DNA of 64,000 nucleotides from Clostridium sp. MB40-C1 (GTDB taxonomy: Bacteria; Bacillota; Clostridia; Clostridiales; Clostridiaceae): positions 434,001-498,000 of the forward strand of contig NZ_CP133189.1 in assembly GCF_030913655.1 (NCBI RefSeq), in the 5' to 3' direction. The notes beneath the pieces are model-generated. The model saw only the letters and a list, made by a program, of their open reading frames with translations, was not told the DNA's origin and made no database searches. The position numbers and the translations under genes are program-made. Numbering within the stretch: position 1 is the stretch's first letter; every line of letters starts with the position of its first letter. Below, piece by piece: positions 8,536 through 18,652 of the stretch.

Positions 8536-9222
8536 ATGAATATGCCTATTAAAATTAACGATTTACCTAAAAATGAAAGACCAAGAGAAAGGCTTTTAAG
8601 ATATGGTGCTGAAGTACTATCTAATAGTGAACTTCTTGCTATTATATTGAGAACTGGTACTTTAAAAGAGAATGCTATAAATTTAAGTAGTCGTATTTTA
8701 AGAGAAAGCAAAGGGTTAAATGGGATCTTAAACATGAGTAGTAAAGAGTTTATGAAAATAAATGGGGTTGGTGAAGCGAAAGCGGCTCAACTTCTAGCTA
8801 TTGGAGAACTTGTAAAAAGATTCAATACATTTAAGTCTGGCGAGAACTATAAAATAAAAAAGCCTTCTGATGCTGCCAATATGGTTATGTATGATATGTG
8901 TTCTTTAAAAAAAGAACATTTGAGAATTATTATGTTAAATACCAAAAATATTGTTATAGCAGTAAGGGACATATCTGTGGGAAGTATAAATTCTTCTATT
9001 GTACATCCTAGAGAAGTTTTTGGTGAGGCGATAAAAAGAAGCAGCGCTTCCATTATTATATGTCATAATCATCCATCAGGAGATCCAACTCCTAGTAATG
9101 AGGATATTAAGGTAACTCAGAGACTAAATGAATGCAGTAAACTATTAGGAATTGATCTTTTAGATCATTTAATAATAGGAAATGGAGTTTATATAAGTTT
9201 AAAAGAAAAATATGTATTATAG
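8536..9222 (+). CDS. radC: RadC family (JAB/MPN domain) protein
   Basis: A 228-residue protein with N-terminal helix-hairpin-helix-like segment (MKINGVGEAKAAQLLAI, about residues 74-90) and a C-terminal MPN/JAMM domain with the metal ligand set HNHPSGDPTPSNED (HxH...SxxD). The old role in DNA repair is not supported in the family, and the true substrate is unknown. Start ATG 8536 has AAGGAG. It is located between maf and mreB, as in many Firmicutes, and the stop is 24 bases before the mreB start. Confidence 0.93.
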   Translation: MNMPIKINDLPKNERPRERLLRYGAEVLSNSELLAIILRTGTLKENAINLSSRILRESKGLNGILNMSSKEFMKINGVGEAKAAQLLAIGELVKRFNTFKSGENYKIKKPSDAANMVMYDMCSLKKEHLRIIMLNTKNIVIAVRDISVGSINSSIVHPREVFGEAIKRSSASIIICHNHPSGDPTPSNEDIKVTQRLNECSKLLGIDLLDHLIIGNGVYISLKEKYVL

Positions 9223-10446
<1,224 letters not shown>

Positions 10447-10450
10447 AACT

Positions 10451-11302
10451 ATGAAATTTTTTAAAAATAAGCTGACAGTAACTGTTGTTGTACTGTCAGT
10501 TAGCTTTTTACTTTTAATTGGATATACATCCACAAGAAATAAAAAATCTACTGCGGAAAATGGTATAGGTGTTGCTTTGAATTCTGTTCAAGGTGTTATA
10601 TATAATTTTAATAATAAAGTTAAGAATAATATAAGCTTTCTTTTGAATTTTTCAAAAGTTAAGAATGAAAATGAAATACTAACTAGTGAAAACACTAAAC
10701 TTAAAGATAAAGAGATAAAATATGATGCTCTGGAAAAAGAAAATGAAAGATTGAAGAGCATGCTAAAATTTAAATCTACAAAATCTCAATATAATTATGT
10801 AGGCTGCGACATTATAGGAAAGAGCGGTAATAACTGGCTAGATGGTTTTTTTATAAACAGGGGAACTGATGATGGTATAAAAACAAGAATGATAGTTGTT
10901 ACTGGAGAAGGCTTAGTTGGACAGGTTACTTCTGTTGGAAAAGATTGGTCTATAGTTCAATCTTTAGTAAACGAAAATATTGCTGTTGCAGGTCTAGTTA
11001 ATAGTACAAGAGAAAATGATGGAGTAGTAAAAGGATATAGAGATAGTAATGATAAATTGCTTGCAAAATTATACTTTCTTCCTTTAACCTCTAAAATTAA
11101 AAAAGGAGATGTTATTTTAACATCTGGATTAGGTGAATTATACCCTAAAGGTATAAAAATAGGAACGGTTATAGAAATAGAAGAGGATAAGGGTAAATTA
11201 GTTAAAAATGCTATTATTCAGCCAAGTGTAGATTTTAATAAATTAGAAGAAGTACTTGTAGTAGTACCAACAAATGAAAGAGAAGTTAAATATGAGTTTT
11301 AA
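10451..11302 (+). CDS. mreC: Rod shape-determining protein MreC
   Basis: Extracytoplasmic scaffold of the elongasome that contacts PBP2. The 283-residue protein has one N-terminal transmembrane helix (about residues 8-25), a coiled coil (about 70-105, ENEILTSENTKLKDKE), and the two beta domains (about 110-275) with WLDGFFINRGTDDGI and LPLTSKIKKGDVILTSG. The gene starts 4 bases after the mreB stop, with no strong ribosome site, suggesting translational coupling. Confidence 0.95.
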   Translation: MKFFKNKLTVTVVVLSVSFLLLIGYTSTRNKKSTAENGIGVALNSVQGVIYNFNNKVKNNISFLLNFSKVKNENEILTSENTKLKDKEIKYDALEKENERLKSMLKFKSTKSQYNYVGCDIIGKSGNNWLDGFFINRGTDDGIKTRMIVVTGEGLVGQVTSVGKDWSIVQSLVNENIAVAGLVNSTRENDGVVKGYRDSNDKLLAKLYFLPLTSKIKKGDVILTSGLGELYPKGIKIGTVIEIEEDKGKLVKNAIIQPSVDFNKLEEVLVVVPTNEREVKYEF

Positions 11303-11311
11303 GGTGATCAT

Positions 11312-11803
11312 ATGAAAAAAATAGTTACATTAGTGTTGTTAAGTATTTTATTCTGTATACTGGATAATTCTCTTATGCCTTTTTTACAAGTTAAAGGGTG
11401 TTATCCAAGTCTTCTATTTGTTTTTGTAATTTGTTATTCTATTATAAATGATACTTGGAGTGGTTTGATTTTAGGTGTGTTTTCTGGACTTTTACAAGAT
11501 ATATATCTTTCTAATAGTTTAGGAATTAATATGCTAGTAAATATGCTAATGTGTCTTTTAGCAAATAAAGTAGGGAAAAGCATATTTAAAGATAAATTTA
11601 TAGTTCCAGTGTTAAGTAATTTTTTTATAAGCATATTAAAGGGACTTTTGGTATTTGTAATATTTTGTATATTAAAACAGCACATGCCTATAAAATTTGT
11701 ATTATACACAAGTATATATAATGGAATAGTTGCACTTTTTATGTATAAAAAGGTTTATAAACTTTGTCAAAAAGATTTTATGATAAAAAATTGGAGATTT
11801 TAA
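11312..11803 (+). CDS. mreD: Rod shape-determining membrane protein MreD
   Basis: A 163-residue polytopic protein with about five hydrophobic helices, of normal MreD size, starting 9 bases after mreC. It contains the usual SLLFVFVICYSI and GLLQDIYLS-like segments. Its role is to link MreC to the rest of the elongation complex. Identification rests on topology, size and position between mreC and the PBP2 gene. Confidence 0.92.
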   Translation: MKKIVTLVLLSILFCILDNSLMPFLQVKGCYPSLLFVFVICYSIINDTWSGLILGVFSGLLQDIYLSNSLGINMLVNMLMCLLANKVGKSIFKDKFIVPVLSNFFISILKGLLVFVIFCILKQHMPIKFVLYTSIYNGIVALFMYKKVYKLCQKDFMIKNWRF

Positions 11804-11817
11804 AGTGGTGATTTCTA

Positions 11818-14800
11818 TTGAGTAAATTTAGTATTTTAGAAAGAAAAAATAAAAATTATGATGGACATAAAAAATTTAATAGGTATACTGCGTTAGTAGT
11901 TTGTATGTTATTTGTTTTTTCATTAATAGCTTCTAGATTAGCTTATCTTCAAATAGTTAAAGCAGATGAGTATAGAGAAGAAACAAGCAAAAGGGCTATA
12001 AGGAATATCCCTATTGAACCACCAAGAGGTAATATTATTGATTCTAAAGGAAAAGTGTTAGCAGAAAGTAAACAGGGATATACTCTTGTTTTTACTGAAA
12101 CAACGGAAAGTAAAAAAGAATTTTTCAATACTATGATTAAAGTATTTGATATCTTAGATAAAGAAAAAGAAGTTCAAGGGGACAACTTTGAACTTAAGAT
12201 TAATCCATTTAGATTTGAGTTTGATAGTGAAAATCCTAAAACAAGAAAATGGATGGAATTGAGATTTAAAAAAGATAGAGGAATGAACACTAAGGCCCAA
12301 AAAAAGCTTTTTGGTAATAAAAAGGATGAAGAATTAACAGATGATGATAGAAAGAAAATAGACGAAGAGTTAAAGAAAGAAACAGCAGAAGAAACATATA
12401 ACTATTTATTAGACACTTATGAAATAAGTGCAGAAGAAGACAAGTTAACGTATACAGAACTTTTTAAAAAATTGAAAAATAATAATTCTAAAGAAGAAGA
12501 ATCTTTAGATTATTATTTAAAAACCTACAAAATAAGTGGTAAAGATGAAGATACTTTATTTAAAAATTTATACAAGAAAATGCCTAAAGATACTTTTGAT
12601 AGTTTAATTAAAAAATATAATGTTAATGTAAAAAAATATCCTTTAGAATTACAAAGAAGGTTTATGCTAGTTAAGGATGCAATAAAAATGCAAAGCTTTC
12701 AGGGATTTAAACCTGTAGAAATTGCAACAAACTTAAAAAGATCAACTGCTTTTAAATTTATGCAGAAATATCAAGAACTCCCTGGAATAGAGGTTACTGT
12801 TAATCCTATAAGGGTTTATCCTAATGATAATTTAGGATCATCTTTTATTGGTTACCTATCAAAGATAAATTTAGAGCAAAAAGAAAAGTATGAAGAAAAA
12901 GGCTATGATGCAAATACAGATTATATAGGAGCTGCAGGGATAGAAGGTGCTTTTGAAAGTTCATTAAAAGGATCTAAAGGAACTAAAATAGTACAAATAA
13001 ATAAATATGGAAGAATCATAAAAGAACTTGGAAGAAAAGAGCCTTATCCAGGAAAAACATTGCAACTTACTATTGATAGTGCACTTCAAAATACTGCTGA
13101 GCAATCTCTCGATGCAGTTATGAAAGATCTTCAGAAACAAGGAAGAGTTCAAGATGTTGATACTACAAATGCTACAAGAGGAGCAGCAGTGGTTATAGAC
13201 ACGAAAACTGGTAAAATCTTAGCTTTAGCAAGTAATCCAACATACAATCCAAACTTATTTGCAGTACCAGGAAGATTAACTCCAGAACTGCAGGCTCAAT
13301 ACTTTAATCCAGACTTAAAAGCTTTTGGAAAGGACTATACTCAAAACCTAATGAATAGAAGTTGGGCAGCAAAAGAAGCTTATGCCAATAAGTCTACGGA
13401 TCAAGTTATAGATAGGTTATTTCCTTTAGATAAAAGTATAAAGAATAATTCTACTATCAGACAAGATGTATATGATATATATCCAAAGCCATTATATAAT
13501 TATGCAACAAAGAGTCTTGTACCTCCAGGATCTACTTTCAAACCACTTGTTGGTTTAGCTGCTTTAGAAGAAGGGGTATATAGATTAGGAGACACAATGC
13601 ATGATGATTATATGTTTACCGAAAATGGATACAAAGGTAAAGATTGGAATACGTATAGCTTTGGAGATGTTGATATAGTTAGGGCTATAGAAAAGTCTAT
13701 AAATAACTTTTTCTTTAAACTAGGTCACAGCTTATTTAAAACAGGTAAATATAATGGAGGATTTGACGCTATAGCCAATTATGCATGGAAATTTGGACTT
13801 GGTGCTCCTAAAGGGGCTAAGGCTGCTACAGGGATAGAAATACCTGAAAAATTTGGTCAAGTATATAATCTTGAATCAGGTAAGACAATCTTCTCAGCTT
13901 TATATATGAATAATTTATTAGGGCTTTTAAAGGCAGGAACGGATGCTAGAACGCCTAATTATAAACCTCATTATATAGGAGTGGACATTACAGAAGGAAC
14001 AAATGACAATGAGGATGTAAAGAAGTTAAAAGAAAAGTTGAGAAATAAAATTATTGAAGAAATGAAAAATAAGACCAAAGAAGGAACCAATGAAATAAAG
14101 AATATGTTTTTACAATTATCAAATAAAGATGCTAATTTGAAGAAAAAATACGAAGCAGGGTACAATGAATATGCAAAAACTTATTCTGGAGATGCTAGTA
14201 AGAAGATGCCTTATGAAAAATATGTTTCAGAACAATTAAATAAAGCATGGATGGCATCAGTTTATACTATAGCAGATGCTTATTCAAATATATATAATCA
14301 GAATAACGTATATGATGCATCAATAGGTCAAGGAACAAACCAATTTACTCCACTTCAATTAGCAAGTTATATAGCTACACTTGTTAATGGAGGAACTAGA
14401 TATAAAGCTCATTTAGTTGATAAAATATTGGATCAAGATAATAAGGTTGTAAAAGAGTTTAAACCAGAAGTTTTAGAGAAAAATAATTTTAAACCTGATT
14501 ATATTAAGGCAATTAAAGAAGGAATGAAAGATGTTACAGCAGGAGATGGTACAGCCAAATCGGCTTTTAATGGCTTTCCAATATCAAATGGAGGTAAAAC
14601 AGGTTCTGCCACTTTCTCAAAAATTCAAGATGAATTTGGAAGAACTTCATATGCTGTGTATACAGGATTTGCTCCTTATGATGATCCTGAAATATCAGTT
14701 TGTGTTATAATATTTGATGGTGGACACGGTGGAAGTGCGGCTTATGTTGCAAGAGCAATTTACGAGAAATATTTTGAAGAGAGAATAAAGAAGGAAAATC

Positions 14801-14907
14801 CAGGATATTCACCAATGTATAATTTTAAGATTCCAAATAATTCTCAGGGCGATCAAGAAAAAACAGAATCATCAGTTGACATACCTGATACAAACCTTAA
14901 TAATTAA
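11818..14907 (+). CDS. mrdA: Penicillin-binding protein 2 (elongation transpeptidase)
   Basis: Class B penicillin-binding protein, the elongasome's DD-transpeptidase working with RodA. A 1029-residue protein starting at TTG 11818 (GGTG upstream). It has a short cytoplasmic tail, one transmembrane helix (about residues 24-44), the dimerisation/pedestal domain with EPPRGNIID, and the transpeptidase domain with active-site motif STFK (Ser about 572), SIN (about 627) and KTG (about 927). It is much longer than the roughly 630-720 residues common in the family; extra charged helical segments lie at about 100-280 and 710-790. Position after mreBCD supports PBP2 rather than PBP3/SpoVD. Confidence 0.93.
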   Translation: MSKFSILERKNKNYDGHKKFNRYTALVVCMLFVFSLIASRLAYLQIVKADEYREETSKRAIRNIPIEPPRGNIIDSKGKVLAESKQGYTLVFTETTESKKEFFNTMIKVFDILDKEKEVQGDNFELKINPFRFEFDSENPKTRKWMELRFKKDRGMNTKAQKKLFGNKKDEELTDDDRKKIDEELKKETAEETYNYLLDTYEISAEEDKLTYTELFKKLKNNNSKEEESLDYYLKTYKISGKDEDTLFKNLYKKMPKDTFDSLIKKYNVNVKKYPLELQRRFMLVKDAIKMQSFQGFKPVEIATNLKRSTAFKFMQKYQELPGIEVTVNPIRVYPNDNLGSSFIGYLSKINLEQKEKYEEKGYDANTDYIGAAGIEGAFESSLKGSKGTKIVQINKYGRIIKELGRKEPYPGKTLQLTIDSALQNTAEQSLDAVMKDLQKQGRVQDVDTTNATRGAAVVIDTKTGKILALASNPTYNPNLFAVPGRLTPELQAQYFNPDLKAFGKDYTQNLMNRSWAAKEAYANKSTDQVIDRLFPLDKSIKNNSTIRQDVYDIYPKPLYNYATKSLVPPGSTFKPLVGLAALEEGVYRLGDTMHDDYMFTENGYKGKDWNTYSFGDVDIVRAIEKSINNFFFKLGHSLFKTGKYNGGFDAIANYAWKFGLGAPKGAKAATGIEIPEKFGQVYNLESGKTIFSALYMNNLLGLLKAGTDARTPNYKPHYIGVDITEGTNDNEDVKKLKEKLRNKIIEEMKNKTKEGTNEIKNMFLQLSNKDANLKKKYEAGYNEYAKTYSGDASKKMPYEKYVSEQLNKAWMASVYTIADAYSNIYNQNNVYDASIGQGTNQFTPLQLASYIATLVNGGTRYKAHLVDKILDQDNKVVKEFKPEVLEKNNFKPDYIKAIKEGMKDVTAGDGTAKSAFNGFPISNGGKTGSATFSKIQDEFGRTSYAVYTGFAPYDDPEISVCVIIFDGGHGGSAAYVARAIYEKYFEERIKKENPGYSPMYNFKIPNNSQGDQEKTESSVDIPDTNLNN

Positions 14908-14931
14908 GGGATTGTCTTAAAATGAATTTTA

Positions 14932-14987
14932 AACACAATATATTGAAGTTTTAATTAAAAAAATTAATCAATATATTGTGTTATTTT
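14932..14987 (+). terminator. Terminator after the PBP2 gene
   Basis: A perfect 15-bp stem (AACACAATATATTGA at 14932-14946 with its complement at 14968-14982), a 21-base loop, then TTATTTTCT. The stem is AT-rich. Confidence 0.72.
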
Positions 14988-15087
14988 CTATTTTGAGATA
15001 TTCATTTTAAAAATTATTTTTATTTACTAGAAGGAATTAAGGTGAAAATGTTGAAATATTGATATTGGAGGCTTTGGGAGGTTTTGT

Positions 15088-15720
15088 ATGGTGAAAGATG
15101 GTATAATTATTAAAGGCAATAAGGATGGTTTAAATGCTGTAATCGATATGAATAAATTTAGAGACTTTGAGGAAATGGTTGAAGAATTTATTGATAAATT
15201 AAGTGTAGGAAAAAAGTTTTATAGAGGAGCAACTTTAAAAATTACAACTCAACTAAGAGAATTAAGTGAAAGAGATGTAATAAGATTAAAGAGTATATTA
15301 TTTGATGAAATTATGATAAAAGAATGTATTTTTGAAGATGAAAAAGAAACAAAAGTAAAATCATTTTCAGGAGTGTATGAAGGAAGGACAAAATTTTATC
15401 GTAAAACGCTAAGAAGTGGTCAAATAATAAGATATTCAGGTAATATTGTAATAATAGGAGATGTTAATCCTGGGTCAGAGGTTTATGCAGGGGGCAATAT
15501 AATAGTACTTGGAAATCTAAGAGGAAATGTACATGCAGGAAATACAGGAAATACAAAGGCAATTATAGCAGCCTTTAGATTACAACCTGAAATACTTCAA
15601 ATAGCAAATATAGTAACAAGATCTCCTGAAGATGATGAAAAAACATATTATGCTGAAGTTGCGAGAATAAAAGACGATACAATAATAGTAGAGCCTTATT
15701 TACCTAATAAATTTTTGTAG
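15088..15720 (+). CDS. minC: Septum site-determining protein MinC
   Basis: FtsZ-polymer antagonist recruited to the membrane by MinD. The 210-residue protein has a MinC N-terminal domain (about 1-100) and the C-terminal right-handed beta-helix (about 105-205) with repeating glycine-rich turns such as [19 protein letters not shown] and RGNVHAG. Start ATG 15088 follows GGGAGG. minD starts 15 bases later. The organism therefore uses the MinCDE arrangement and not the DivIVA/MinJ one of Bacillus. Confidence 0.95.
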   Translation: MVKDGIIIKGNKDGLNAVIDMNKFRDFEEMVEEFIDKLSVGKKFYRGATLKITTQLRELSERDVIRLKSILFDEIMIKECIFEDEKETKVKSFSGVYEGRTKFYRKTLRSGQIIRYSGNIVIIGDVNPGSEVYAGGNIIVLGNLRGNVHAGNTGNTKAIIAAFRLQPEILQIANIVTRSPEDDEKTYYAEVARIKDDTIIVEPYLPNKFL

Positions 15721-15735
15721 TGGAGGAAAATGTAT

Positions 15736-16536
15736 ATGAGTGAAGCCATTGTAATAACATCAGGTAAAGGTGGAGTAGGTAAAACAACAACTACTGCTAA
15801 TCTTGGAACAGCATTAGCAGCTCTTGGCAAAAAAGTAGTTGTTGTAGATGGAGACACAGGACTTAGAAATTTAGATGTTCTTATGGGACTTGAAAACAGA
15901 ATTGTATTCACGCTTTTAGATGTAGTTGAAGAGAGATGCAGATTAAAACAAGCACTTATTAAAGACAAAAGATTTCCTAAATTATTTTTATTACCTACAG
16001 CTCAAACTAGGGATAAAAATGAAGTGACTACTGGTCATATGTTAAAGCTAATAAAAGAATTAAAAGAGGAATTTGATTACATACTTATTGATTGTCCTGC
16101 TGGAATAGAGCAAGGCTTTGAAAATGCTATAATAGGAGCAGACAGAGCCATTGTAATAGTGAATCCAGAAGTCACTTCAGTAAGAGATGCAGACAGGGTC
16201 ATAGGAAAGCTTGATTCAAAAGGTCTAGACAATCATCACTTAATTGTAAATAGGTTGGATTATGAGATGGTAAAAAGAGGAGATATGTTAGATGTAAGTG
16301 ATATTCTTGATAGTTTAGCAATAAAATTGATAGGGGTTGTACCTGCTGACGAAGAAATAACTGTTGCTACTAATAAAGGGGAACCTGTTGTATTGAATAA
16401 TAGAGCAATGGCAGGTCAAGCTTTTAATAATATTGCTAAAAGAATATTAGGAGAAGATATCCCCTTTACACAACAAAGTAGTAGTTCACAAACAGGATTT
16501 ATAGCATCTATAAAGAAAATATTCAAGTTTAAATAG
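15736..16536 (+). CDS. minD: Septum site-determining ATPase MinD
   Basis: Membrane-associated ParA/MinD ATPase that recruits MinC and is displaced by MinE. Deviant Walker A KGGVGKTT is near the N-terminus, DGDTGLRNLD and DCPAGIEQGF follow, and the C-terminal tail SIKKIFKFK is a basic amphipathic membrane-targeting helix. ATG 15736 is nine bases after GGAGG and gives 266 residues; ATG 15730 is only three to four bases away and less likely. Length is normal. Confidence 0.96.
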   Translation: MSEAIVITSGKGGVGKTTTTANLGTALAALGKKVVVVDGDTGLRNLDVLMGLENRIVFTLLDVVEERCRLKQALIKDKRFPKLFLLPTAQTRDKNEVTTGHMLKLIKELKEEFDYILIDCPAGIEQGFENAIIGADRAIVIVNPEVTSVRDADRVIGKLDSKGLDNHHLIVNRLDYEMVKRGDMLDVSDILDSLAIKLIGVVPADEEITVATNKGEPVVLNNRAMAGQAFNNIAKRILGEDIPFTQQSSSSQTGFIASIKKIFKFK

Positions 16537-16546
16537 GGGGTATTAC

Positions 16547-16813
16547 ATGGACTTTTTTAGATTTTTTTCAGGTAAACCTTCTTCGAAAGAAGTGGCGAAA
16601 GATAGATTAAAATTGATATTGATTCATGATAGAGCAAGTATCTCACCAGAACTTTTGGATATGATGAAGAGTGACATTTTAGCAGTTATATCTAAATATG
16701 TAGAAATAGATGATGGAACTATAGATGTACGTTTAACTAAAGAGGAAGAAATTGAGGGGGGCTCTCCAGCTTTAATAGCAAGTATTCCAATAAGAAAAAT
16801 GAAAGAAAGATAA
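16547..16813 (+). CDS. minE: Cell division topological specificity factor MinE
   Basis: An 88-residue MinE. The anti-MinCD segment KDRLKLILIHDRASISPE and the following topological specificity domain (MMKSDILAVISKYVEID) are clear. It stimulates the MinD ATPase to restrict MinCD to cell poles. It begins 10 bases after minD with a GGGGG site and is followed by a terminator, so minCDE forms an operon. Confidence 0.96.
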   Translation: MDFFRFFSGKPSSKEVAKDRLKLILIHDRASISPELLDMMKSDILAVISKYVEIDDGTIDVRLTKEEEIEGGSPALIASIPIRKMKER

Positions 16814-16824
16814 TTAAAAGATTT

Positions 16825-16864
16825 AAAAGCTATGTATAATTTAAAATTTATACATAGCTTTTTT
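16825..16864 (+). terminator. Terminator after minCDE
   Basis: AAAAGCTATGTATAA at 16825-16839 pairs with TTATACATAGCTTTT (16848-16862); loop of 8 bases and T-run to 16864. Confidence 0.88.
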
Positions 16865-16907
16865 GCATTTATATGATATAATCTTTATGTATAATGGAGG
16901 GATAACA

Positions 16908-18026
16908 GTGCTTGAAAAATTTAAAATTAGCAAAAAATTATTAAGAGAATTGGATTTTGGGATAATAATAGCTTCTATACTTATAGTTCTTTTTAGTTGT
17001 GTAAACATATATAGCGCTACTTTTAGAAAATCAGGAATTTACTTTTCAAAACTTCAGCTAATGTGGCTATTATTAGGCTTAGTAGTGATATATATTATTT
17101 TATTGGTAGATTATACTATAATAATTAACTATGTTCCTATACTATATTGGGGTGGAATTGCACTGCTTATATTAAATAAGTTTCTTATTGGAGGTAAACG
17201 TAATGGTGCTAATTCATGGATAGGTATAGGATCTAGAGCTATTCAGCCTTCTGAATTTGCTAAGCTTGGCATGATATTAATGTTAGCCAAACTCATAAAT
17301 GAGATGGAGGGCAGTATAAACGAGCCAAAAAACTTTTTTAAAATAGCAGGATATGCTGTTTTACCTATGATTTTAATAGTTACTCAACCAGATATGGGAA
17401 TGACTATGGTTACATTTTTTATAGCTCTTGGTATTTTCTTTATTGCAGGGCTTAATTTAAAAGTTATATTTGGGGGAATTGGGGGGATTATAGGTCTCAT
17501 AGCAATTATATGGAATTCCTCACTTATGAAAACTTATTGGAAGCTTAGATTAAAATCATTTATAAATCCGTCAGCTTATGATAAAGGAATGAGTTTTCAA
17601 AGAAATCAATCTTTAATGGCTATTGGGTCAGGAAAGATAACTGGTGAAGGATTTACGAATGGACTTCAAATAGCTAGTAGTAATGTTCCAGAGGCTCATA
17701 CAGATTTTATATTCTCAGTAGTAGGTAATGAATGGGGACTTTTAGGTTCATTATTATTATTATTTCTTTATGGTATTATGCTATATAAATTTATTGGTAT
17801 AGCTAAGAATTCAAAAGATGCATTTGGATCTATAGTGACTGTAGGAGTTATTTCAACATTTTTATTTTCTATATTACAAAATATTGGCATGACTATAGGG
17901 ATCATGCCAGTTACAGGAATAACTCTTCCTCTTATGAGTTACGGTGGAAGTTCCATGCTTACTAGTTTTATGTCTATAGGACTAGTTTTAAATATAGGTA
18001 TGCGAAAGAAAAAAATTAATTTCTAG
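16908..18026 (+). CDS. rodA: SEDS peptidoglycan glycosyltransferase RodA
   Basis: Lipid II polymerase of the SEDS family, the partner of PBP2. GTG 16908 with GGAGGG upstream gives 372 residues; the in-frame ATG at 16863 lies in the minE terminator T-run. About ten transmembrane helices; family motifs [31 protein letters not shown] and the final MSYGGSS are all present. A TATAAT at 16877-16882 could be its own -10 box, but I see no good -35. Position next to mre and min genes favours RodA over FtsW or SpoVE. Confidence 0.93.
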   Translation: MLEKFKISKKLLRELDFGIIIASILIVLFSCVNIYSATFRKSGIYFSKLQLMWLLLGLVVIYIILLVDYTIIINYVPILYWGGIALLILNKFLIGGKRNGANSWIGIGSRAIQPSEFAKLGMILMLAKLINEMEGSINEPKNFFKIAGYAVLPMILIVTQPDMGMTMVTFFIALGIFFIAGLNLKVIFGGIGGIIGLIAIIWNSSLMKTYWKLRLKSFINPSAYDKGMSFQRNQSLMAIGSGKITGEGFTNGLQIASSNVPEAHTDFIFSVVGNEWGLLGSLLLLFLYGIMLYKFIGIAKNSKDAFGSIVTVGVISTFLFSILQNIGMTIGIMPVTGITLPLMSYGGSSMLTSFMSIGLVLNIGMRKKKINF

Positions 18027-18037
18027 GGGGAGAAAAT

Positions 18038-18409
18038 ATGAGAATAGCATTAGTTGCACATGACAACAGAAAAGAAGAATTAATTGATTTAGTGAAAAGG
18101 TATAGAGAAGTATTTAAAAATCATGAGCTTTTTGCAACAGGTACTACTGGAAAACTTATAAATGAGAAAGCAGAGCTTAATGTTCACAGATTTTTATCTG
18201 GACCTTTAGGGGGAGATCAACAGATAGGAGCAAGAGTTGCTACAGGAGAAATGGACATGATTATATTTTTAAGAGATCCTTTAACGGCACAACCACATGA
18301 ACCAGATGTTTCTGCACTTTTAAGAATTTGTGATGTTCATGGAGTTCCACTTGCTACAAATGTTGGAAGTGCTGAAGTTTTTGTAAAGGCACTTATTACA
18401 AAGAGATAG
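18038..18409 (+). CDS. mgsA: Methylglyoxal synthase
   Basis: Converts dihydroxyacetone phosphate to methylglyoxal and phosphate, a bypass that relieves phosphosugar stress. The 123-residue protein opens [16 protein letters not shown] and has TGTTGKLI, the phosphate-binding [12 protein letters not shown], the catalytic-Asp region [17 protein letters not shown] and ATNVGSAE. Start ATG with GGGGGAG. It follows rodA by 11 bases and is likely in the same transcript. Confidence 0.97.
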   Translation: MRIALVAHDNRKEELIDLVKRYREVFKNHELFATGTTGKLINEKAELNVHRFLSGPLGGDQQIGARVATGEMDMIIFLRDPLTAQPHEPDVSALLRICDVHGVPLATNVGSAEVFVKALITKR

Positions 18410-18417
18410 TGTAATAA

Positions 18418-18524
18418 GGTGCTAGGTGCTATGATGAGATGTTTTTCTAGGGCAAAATTTTTAAAAGAGAATCACTAAAAGATCTGGAAAAGCTTGTAAA
18501 TAAGGTATTTAGAGATTAGAGACT
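18418..18524 (+). repeat. Intergenic palindromic element, copy 2 (short)
   Basis: Starts with two direct units of GGTGCTA (18419-18432), the inverse of the TAGCACC heptamer, followed by GTTTTTCTAGGGCAAAATTTTTAAAAGAGAATC and GGTATTTAGAGATTAGAGAC. It matches the left half and middle of copies 1 and 3. It lacks the right-hand tandem array and ends at a terminator. Confidence 0.8.
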
Positions 18525-18572
18525 AAAATAAGTCTAATGATAATTAACACATATCATTAGACTTATTTTTTA
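18525..18572. terminator. Bidirectional terminator between mgsA and hydA
   Basis: A perfect 17-bp stem (18525-18541 with 18553-18569), 11-base loop, T-run on the + side and A-run on the left. It separates the + strand mgsA from the convergent hydrogenase operon. Confidence 0.9.
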
Positions 18573-18652
18573 CTTTAGATTTATCCAATATGTAGCTATC
18601 CTAAGATTTACATTTTCTTTAAAGTATAATTTTGGGATGGCTACAATCCAGT

